Shown: positions 14,230-18,244 of the stretch, one piece after another
Position numbering within the stretch: position 1 is the first letter of the stretch
Layout of the letters: every line of letters starts with the position of its first letter
Source of the DNA: an uncultured Lachnospiraceae bacterium
GTDB lineage: Bacteria; Bacillota_A; Clostridia; Lachnospirales; Lachnospiraceae
Assembly: GCA_910587905.1 (NCBI GenBank)
Contig: CAJUOF010000355.1
Coordinates: 1 to 18,244, forward strand
DNA length: 18,244 nt
Reading direction: 5' to 3'
Notes under the pieces: model-generated
What the model saw: the letters and a program-made list of their open reading frames with translations, nothing else
What the model was told of the DNA's origin: nothing
Databases searched by the model: none
Position numbers and translations under genes: made by a program

Positions 14230-14613
14230 ATGTTTGCGAAAACGGTATCGGTAATGTTTGGCGGAGAGGAATATCTTCTGGCTTACAACGCCTGGGCGAT
14301 GTTTCAGATCCAGGATTTATCTCCGGAGAAGGAGATAATGGAAATTCTGGCTGATCAGGGAAACGATGGATATCCTCTGTTCTGCAAAGCGGTGGAATTT
14401 ATGTCGGAGGCAGCGGAAGGAATTGGCAGGTATGAGGGAAAAGCGGCACGGAAAACGCTGAAAAGCGAACAGGTCATGAACCTGGCGCGGCCAATGGACA
14501 TTCTGGAGCTTAGGCAGGCCATGCTGGAGGCAGTCGTTCATGGATATGGACGGGAAGTGGAAGAGGAAGTGATAGATTTAGGTCTTGCAGAACTGCAAAA
14601 AAAAACAGATTGA
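14230..14613 (+). CDS. Tail assembly chaperone, zero-frame product (gpG-like)
   Basis: A 127-aa protein in the position of the lambda gpG-type chaperone: directly after the major tail gene and before the tape-measure position. It is acidic and helical (AYNAWAMFQIQDLSPEKEIM near 15-38; LKSEQVMNLARPMDILELRQ near 77-96), like Gram-positive phage tail assembly chaperones. The ribosome site is AAAGGA seven bases upstream. Its last codons run across nine A residues (14597-14605), where a -1 slip yields the longer GT-type product listed separately. It has no catalytic role; such proteins coat the tape measure during tail assembly. Confidence 0.75.
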   Translation: MFAKTVSVMFGGEEYLLAYNAWAMFQIQDLSPEKEIMEILADQGNDGYPLFCKAVEFMSEAAEGIGRYEGKAARKTLKSEQVMNLARPMDILELRQAMLEAVVHGYGREVEEEVIDLGLAELQKKTD

Positions 14614-14753
14614 CCCGTGCGGAGTTTCTGGCAATGGCAGTACAGGTGGGCTTGAGTGTAAAAGAGACAGAGCTGATGGCTCCCGGAAGGGTGTTTGATT
14701 TGGCAAAGTTGTATATGAAGAGAAACGAGAGTGGTAGAAAGAAAGGTGATTGA
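14604..14753 (+). CDS. -1 frameshift extension of the tail chaperone (gpGT-like, T part)
   Basis: Within the A9 run the zero frame reads CAA AAA AAA ACA, containing the slippery heptamer A-AAA-AAA (14598-14604). After a -1 slip reading continues at 14604 as NRLTRAEFLAMAVQVG... for 49 codons to TGA at 14751-14753, giving a 174-aa fusion. The extension has the TRAEFLAMAVQVGLSVKETE look of phage T-type chaperone tails, and its stop abuts the ATG of the next gene (TGAATG), so the segment is clearly coding. A perfect inverted repeat TTGCAG-AA-CTGCAA (14585-14598) lies directly before the slip site; no clear downstream pseudoknot is visible. An internal ATG at 14634 with GGAG nine bases upstream could alternatively start a free protein, but programmed frameshifting is the family norm. 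Confidence 0.75.
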   Translation, partial: NRLTRAEFLAMAVQVGLSVKETELMAPGRVFDLAKLYMKRNESGRKKGD

Positions 14754-15266
14754 ATGGCGGAAGAAAAAAAAGAGAAGATTATTCTGGCGTGGGTAGCTGA
14801 ATGTAAGAGAAGATCAGAAATCATTGACAGCAAATGCCGCTTATGGAATGAGAAGCTTTTCCATGAAATCGGAATCCATATGATTCCAAGTGGCATGGAG
14901 AGTATAAACGGGAAGTGGAAAGGGCCGGAGGCACCATGTGCGGGCCCAGCACAGGAGAAAATTGAGGTTTATGAAGCCCAGGTGCAGAAGATTATTCACG
15001 ACATAAAAGAGAAGCAACAATTAAGCTATCTTTCTATGGCTGATATTGTGGATATTTCTGAGACGAAAAAAAGAGATGTTCTGAAACTAAAGGCTCTCGC
15101 TGGGCAGGATGTAAGGCTGCAAGGAATGTTGGAAGAATGTCTCTCCTATCTTCCCTATCTGGAACAAATGGCGCGAACTTACGGGAGAGTATACTTAAAT
15201 CCACGGGAGGCATCCAGGGAGATAGCGCCGTTTATGAACAGGGATTTGAAGGCCCTGGGGAGGTAA
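14754..15266 (+). CDS. Unrecognised 170-aa protein in the tape-measure position
   Basis: I do not recognise this protein. It is charged and mostly helical, with probable helices at about 4-40, 65-95 and 120-150, three Cys in the first 65 residues, and no signal peptide or membrane segment. In siphophage tail operons the gene after the G/GT chaperone encodes the tape-measure protein, normally several hundred to over a thousand residues with hydrophobic segments. This one is only 170 aa and is followed at once by Dit. Its DNA is visibly more AT-rich than its neighbours. It could be a miniature tape measure, the remnant of a deleted one, or a newly inserted gene. Start and stop are tight: the ATG touches the chaperone extension's stop, and the Dit ribosome site overlaps its end. 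Confidence 0.6.
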   Translation: MAEEKKEKIILAWVAECKRRSEIIDSKCRLWNEKLFHEIGIHMIPSGMESINGKWKGPEAPCAGPAQEKIEVYEAQVQKIIHDIKEKQQLSYLSMADIVDISETKKRDVLKLKALAGQDVRLQGMLEECLSYLPYLEQMARTYGRVYLNPREASREIAPFMNRDLKALGR

Positions 15267-15269
15267 TTT

Positions 15270-15986
15270 ATGTATGGAATGACGATTAAAAAAGTAAAGA
15301 CCGGGCAGGCGAAGCATAGTTCCGACTGGGAGCTTATTTTGGAAAATCCCATGCCTCAGGAGACGCCGGATCTGAAAACCTGCCAAATCCGTGTACCCGG
15401 CGCCCATGGAGCGTTGGACTTGTCGGAAGGGCTGTGGGGATTACGGTTTGAGAATCGGAGAATTCCGATCCGTCTGGGCGGGCTCCGAGAGGATAAAAGA
15501 TGGCCCTCTGTTTATTCTGCCTTTTTGAACGAATACCATGGGCAGAAGGTCGAGATTACGCTGGACATTGATCCGGATTGGTATTATGTAGGCCGGTTCT
15601 ATGTGAAGGGCTCTCTGGAGCGAACAGCACGGATCGGAAAGCTGGAGTGCGAGCTGGAGGCAGAACCTTTTAAGTATGAGAAACGGTCCAGCCTCGAACC
15701 TTGGAAGTGGGATCCATTTTCCTTTGTAAATGGGGTTATCCGGAATTATGGAGATATTGTGGTGGATGGTTTGCGGGAGTTCACGGTCATCGGAAACGAA
15801 CACAATGTGACGCCTGAAATCCTGCTTTTGGAAGGGGCGGTAACAGTATCCTTCCGGGGGATCACATACCAGTTGGGGACTGGGAGGAACCAGTTTTATG
15901 ATTTTGAGCTGGAGCCTGGGAAAAATCTGTTCATATTTACGGGCTCCGGCCGCGTGGCTGTTGATTTTAAGGGGGTGAGCCTGTAA
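15270..15986 (+). CDS. Phage distal tail protein (Dit-like)
   Basis: A 238-aa protein expected to form the hexameric hub at the tail tip, linking the tube to the Tal protein. The Dit N-terminal barrel signature is VPGAHGALDLSEGL (42-55) followed by LRFENRRI (58-65). Then come a YHGQKVEITLDIDPDWYYVG block (89-108) and GKLECELEAEPFKY (123-136). The C-terminal part (about 140-238) is a beta-rich domain ending in a DFELEPGKNLF-type strand typical of tail-tip proteins. GGGGAGG precedes the ATG at 15270; a second ATG at 15279 is possible. It overlaps the Tal start by one base (TAATG), so the two are translationally coupled. Confidence 0.85.
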   Translation: MYGMTIKKVKTGQAKHSSDWELILENPMPQETPDLKTCQIRVPGAHGALDLSEGLWGLRFENRRIPIRLGGLREDKRWPSVYSAFLNEYHGQKVEITLDIDPDWYYVGRFYVKGSLERTARIGKLECELEAEPFKYEKRSSLEPWKWDPFSFVNGVIRNYGDIVVDGLREFTVIGNEHNVTPEILLLEGAVTVSFRGITYQLGTGRNQFYDFELEPGKNLFIFTGSGRVAVDFKGVSL

Positions 15987-17938
15987 TGTACAGCGTGACT
16001 TACGACGGAGTGTTAATCTATCAGTCCGGAATGGGAGCGCTTCCCGCTTATGACTTGCATTTATCGGAGGCAGAAAACAGTCCGGCGGAATTTTCCTTTC
16101 AACTCCCTGCGATCCATCCCTTAACCGGAAAAATAGAAGCGGGAAGGGCTGAAATTGTCGTGTATGAGAGCCGTGGCGAGGCACTTTCCGAGGAACATGA
16201 AATTTTCCGGGGAAAGATCGTCAGAACTGAGACAGACTTTCAGAATGGGAAGCAGGTGGAGTGCGCCGGGACAATGGCTTATCTGGAAAACAGCATCCAG
16301 CGGCCTTTTACATATCAAAACAAAACGGTTTCCGGCTTTCTATCTGAGCTTCTCGAGGAACACAACCGACAAGTTTCTTCGGAGGAAAAGATTTATCCGG
16401 GCACAGTGACGGTTTCGGGAAGCTTAAGCGGTCGCACCGACTATGCTGCGACGTTGGAATGTATGAGAGGAAGGCTGTTAAAGGAGTTTGGCGGACGGCT
16501 TGTGATCCGGCGGCAGGATGAAAAAAATTATCTGGATTATCTGAGTGAATATGGGCATTCCGGCGGCCAGCCGGTGGAGTTTGGCCGGAACTTGTTGGAT
16601 TTTTCCAAGAATATGGATATCTCCGGGGTTTATACGGTGTGCATTCCGCTGGGGGCCAGGCAGGAGAATAACTCCGACGAAGGAGTAAATACTTATCTGA
16701 CCATTGAATCAGTAAATGGCGGAAAAGATTTTGTGGAGAATCAGGAAGCAGCCGCTTTGTATGGCCGGAGGGCAAAGGCGGTTTTCTGGAAGGATGTCAC
16801 TTCGCCGGAGGAATTGAAAAGGAGAGGGGAACAGTGGCTTGTTTCCAACCAGTATGAGAATCTGTCCCTGGAGGTTTCTGCGGTCGATCTTTCCATGGCA
16901 GGAGAGGAATTTGAAGACTTCAGGCTGGGGGATGAAACACTGCTTTACAGCAAGCCTCACGGATTGAACCGGCGATTTCCGATCACGAAGAGGGATCGAT
17001 ATTTGGATGATCCGGAAAAAAATACGATCACCCTTGGAAAAGATATTGTGAAGGGGATTGTGGGCAGCATCCATTCCGTGAACGAAGAGACGGAAGTGCA
17101 GTTTTCTCGGCTTTTGCCACTTGATCGGCTTTTGGCTCTGGCGAAAGAAAATGCGCAGGCGTTGATTGAGGCGGCCCTGAATGGATATGTGGTGACGTCG
17201 CCGGATGAGATTCTTATCATGGATGCGCCAAAGAAAGAAACGGCAAACAAGGTGTGGAGGTGGAATCGGGACGGTTTGGGCTATTCGCGGACAGGCTGTG
17301 AAGGTCCCTATAAGACGGTAATGACTATGGACGGAGAGATCGTGGCAGATTTTATCCGGGCCGGAACCCTAAACGCAGACCGGATCGAGGGTGGAACGAT
17401 TGAAGGGGATGTGATTGCAAGTAATCTTACACTGCAGGGTGGAAGGGTCAATATTGACGCCGTGTCAGAGAACGGATATCCAAATGTAATCAAGCTTTCA
17501 CAGAAATACACAAGCTTTACAGATTATACGACAATTGCTCCGGGAGAAGTGGAGGTTCGATCGACGAATACGGGCGATCGCTGTATTCGGATACTAAGTG
17601 ATGAAATTGAGTTTCGGACAAAAGAAGGTGGGACATATATAGGGTTTAACGATGCATACCGAATTCAGAACCTGCGGTTCGGAACCAAGGTTCTGATTGC
17701 GAACGGAACCTCCACAAGCATTCCGGTACTGACTCAGACGGATCTTAATGGCATGTTTGGAGGAACAGGATTTTCAGGCAGCAATACCATGGTTTCTTTT
17801 GCCAATGGCGACGGACGTGCGCAAAACGTTCACGTCGATGGCGCAATGTTTAAAGACAACGCCTGGTGTGCAACCTTTTATACAGCTCCCGCAGCGGGGC
17901 CAATCAGGATTAACTATATGGTTTCGTATTTTGGATAA
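15986..17938 (+). CDS. Tail-associated / tail-spike protein (Tal, prophage tail endopeptidase family)
   Basis: A 650-aa protein of the tail tip. Residues 1-360 match the Tal/gp44-like fold: YDGVLIYQSG and LHLSEAENSPAEFSFQLP at the start, an EIFRGKIVRTETDFQNGKQV strand pair (72-91), and the LGKDIVKGIVGSI end of the baseplate domain (350-361). A helical linker (about 362-398) leads to a recurring motif of Gram-positive phage tail proteins, ILIMD...VWRWNRDGLGYS...GPYKTVMTMDGEIVADFI...GTLNADRIEGG (409-470). Residues about 500-650 are a beta-rich distal domain likely to contact the receptor. No zinc-peptidase motif was found, so lytic activity is not claimed. The start overlaps the Dit stop. Confidence 0.82.
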   Translation: MYSVTYDGVLIYQSGMGALPAYDLHLSEAENSPAEFSFQLPAIHPLTGKIEAGRAEIVVYESRGEALSEEHEIFRGKIVRTETDFQNGKQVECAGTMAYLENSIQRPFTYQNKTVSGFLSELLEEHNRQVSSEEKIYPGTVTVSGSLSGRTDYAATLECMRGRLLKEFGGRLVIRRQDEKNYLDYLSEYGHSGGQPVEFGRNLLDFSKNMDISGVYTVCIPLGARQENNSDEGVNTYLTIESVNGGKDFVENQEAAALYGRRAKAVFWKDVTSPEELKRRGEQWLVSNQYENLSLEVSAVDLSMAGEEFEDFRLGDETLLYSKPHGLNRRFPITKRDRYLDDPEKNTITLGKDIVKGIVGSIHSVNEETEVQFSRLLPLDRLLALAKENAQALIEAALNGYVVTSPDEILIMDAPKKETANKVWRWNRDGLGYSRTGCEGPYKTVMTMDGEIVADFIRAGTLNADRIEGGTIEGDVIASNLTLQGGRVNIDAVSENGYPNVIKLSQKYTSFTDYTTIAPGEVEVRSTNTGDRCIRILSDEIEFRTKEGGTYIGFNDAYRIQNLRFGTKVLIANGTSTSIPVLTQTDLNGMFGGTGFSGSNTMVSFANGDGRAQNVHVDGAMFKDNAWCATFYTAPAAGPIRINYMVSYFG

Positions 17939-17957
17939 GGAAGGAGTCGACAGGAAT

Positions 17958-18244
17958 ATGGCAAACATTGAAAGAGAATTGAAAGCGATTATGGGAGCGG
18001 AATACGGAGAAGAGGTGCGTTCTTCCATTCACGATGCCATTAAGGCCGGGAACGACGAAATTGTAGCGTATGGCCGTAAGGAAGAAGAGCGATCGCAGGC
18101 GGAAGCAGGCCGGGTGGCTGCTGAGAATACGAGAGCTGCGGCAGAAGTACTCCGAGAAGCGGCAAAAGCTGCGGCTGAAGCAGCAACTGAGGCTGCCAAC
18201 GAGGCCGCGGAAAGAGCAAATGAGGCCGCAACGGGTGGTATATC
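17958..18244 (+). CDS. Ala-rich coiled-coil tail fibre/baseplate protein, N-terminal part (cut by window end)
   Basis: The reading frame opens at ATG 17958, with AAGGAAGGAG shortly upstream and a 19-bp gap after the tail-spike stop, and runs off the right edge (95 codons and two bases seen). The first 45 residues (MANIERELKAIMGAEYGEEV followed by RSSIHDAIKAGNDE) are a typical N-terminal module of Gram-positive phage fibre or upper-baseplate proteins that docks on the tail tip. Residues about 46-92 are a long Ala/Glu-rich heptad-like coiled coil (AGRVAAENTRAAAEVLREAA and following). Such proteins are usually trimeric stalks with receptor-binding heads at the C-terminus, which is outside the window. 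Confidence 0.7.
   Translation, partial: MANIERELKAIMGAEYGEEVRSSIHDAIKAGNDEIVAYGRKEEERSQAEAGRVAAENTRAAAEVLREAAKAAAEAATEAANEAAERANEAATGGI

Noticed and set aside
14634..14753. A separate short gene starting at ATG 14634
   Set aside because: It is possible (GGAG nine bases upstream), but the open -1 frame begins before it at the A9 slip site and the family normally uses frameshifting, so it is described as the extension.

Overview
The window looks like a chromosomal contig end from a Gram-positive, low-oxygen gut-type Clostridia, most likely Lachnospiraceae. The reasons are strong AGGAGG-type ribosome sites, moderately GC-rich coding DNA, a SipW-type signal peptidase beside a membrane-anchored surface protein, an Rpn/PD-(D/E)XK protein, a ferredoxin-tailed aldo/keto reductase, an archaeal-type two-subunit LeuC/LeuD, and phi13-type phage tail genes. 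The family assignment is inference from gene content. Bases 1-20 match the end of an Illumina TruSeq adapter and are not genomic.

Bases 21-1720 hold the end of a cell-surface operon: the C-terminal anchor of one protein, then a secreted MucBP-like protein with a Pro/Ala stalk, then a SipW-type signal peptidase. A spacer of about 320 bp (probable terminator, then a promoter) leads to an Rpn-family nuclease/transposase-like gene (2045-2941). A membrane metallophosphoesterase (2953-4140, minus) follows. A LysR regulator (4265-5164, minus) diverges from leuC-leuD (5357-7129), with recognisable promoters for both directions. Next come a hairpin terminator, a well-formed promoter and thrC (7327-8817), then a membrane-anchored polysaccharide deacetylase (8952-10913) ending in a strong hairpin terminator, and a convergent aldo/keto reductase (11004-12152, minus). 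These are ordinary amino-acid biosynthesis and cell-envelope genes.

From about 12173 to the right edge the content is phage-derived. A leftward XRE repressor and a tiny ImmA/IrrE-like gene, started by TTG, abut the aldo/keto reductase. To their right is a regulatory region of about 210 bp with four direct copies of a 16-bp motif. Two of these copies fill the 17-bp spacers of opposing promoters, one of which is a perfect TTGACA-17-TATAAT. Rightward are a phage-type putative late regulator, a phi13-type major tail protein, a tail-assembly chaperone with a clear A-AAA-AAA -1 frameshift extension that ends exactly where the next gene begins, a 170-aa protein where a tape-measure protein is expected, Dit, a Tal/tail-spike protein, and the start of an Ala-rich coiled-coil fibre/baseplate gene cut by the window end.

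The most interesting reading is that this is a headless, tail-only locus. The visible part has no integrase, terminase, portal, protease or capsid gene; the tail genes follow the regulator directly. It resembles flexible (F-type, monocin-like) tailocins under repressor/ImmA-type control. It also lacks a normal tape measure, so either the particle is extremely short or the structure is unusual. A decaying prophage, or a tape measure or head module beyond the right edge, remains possible.
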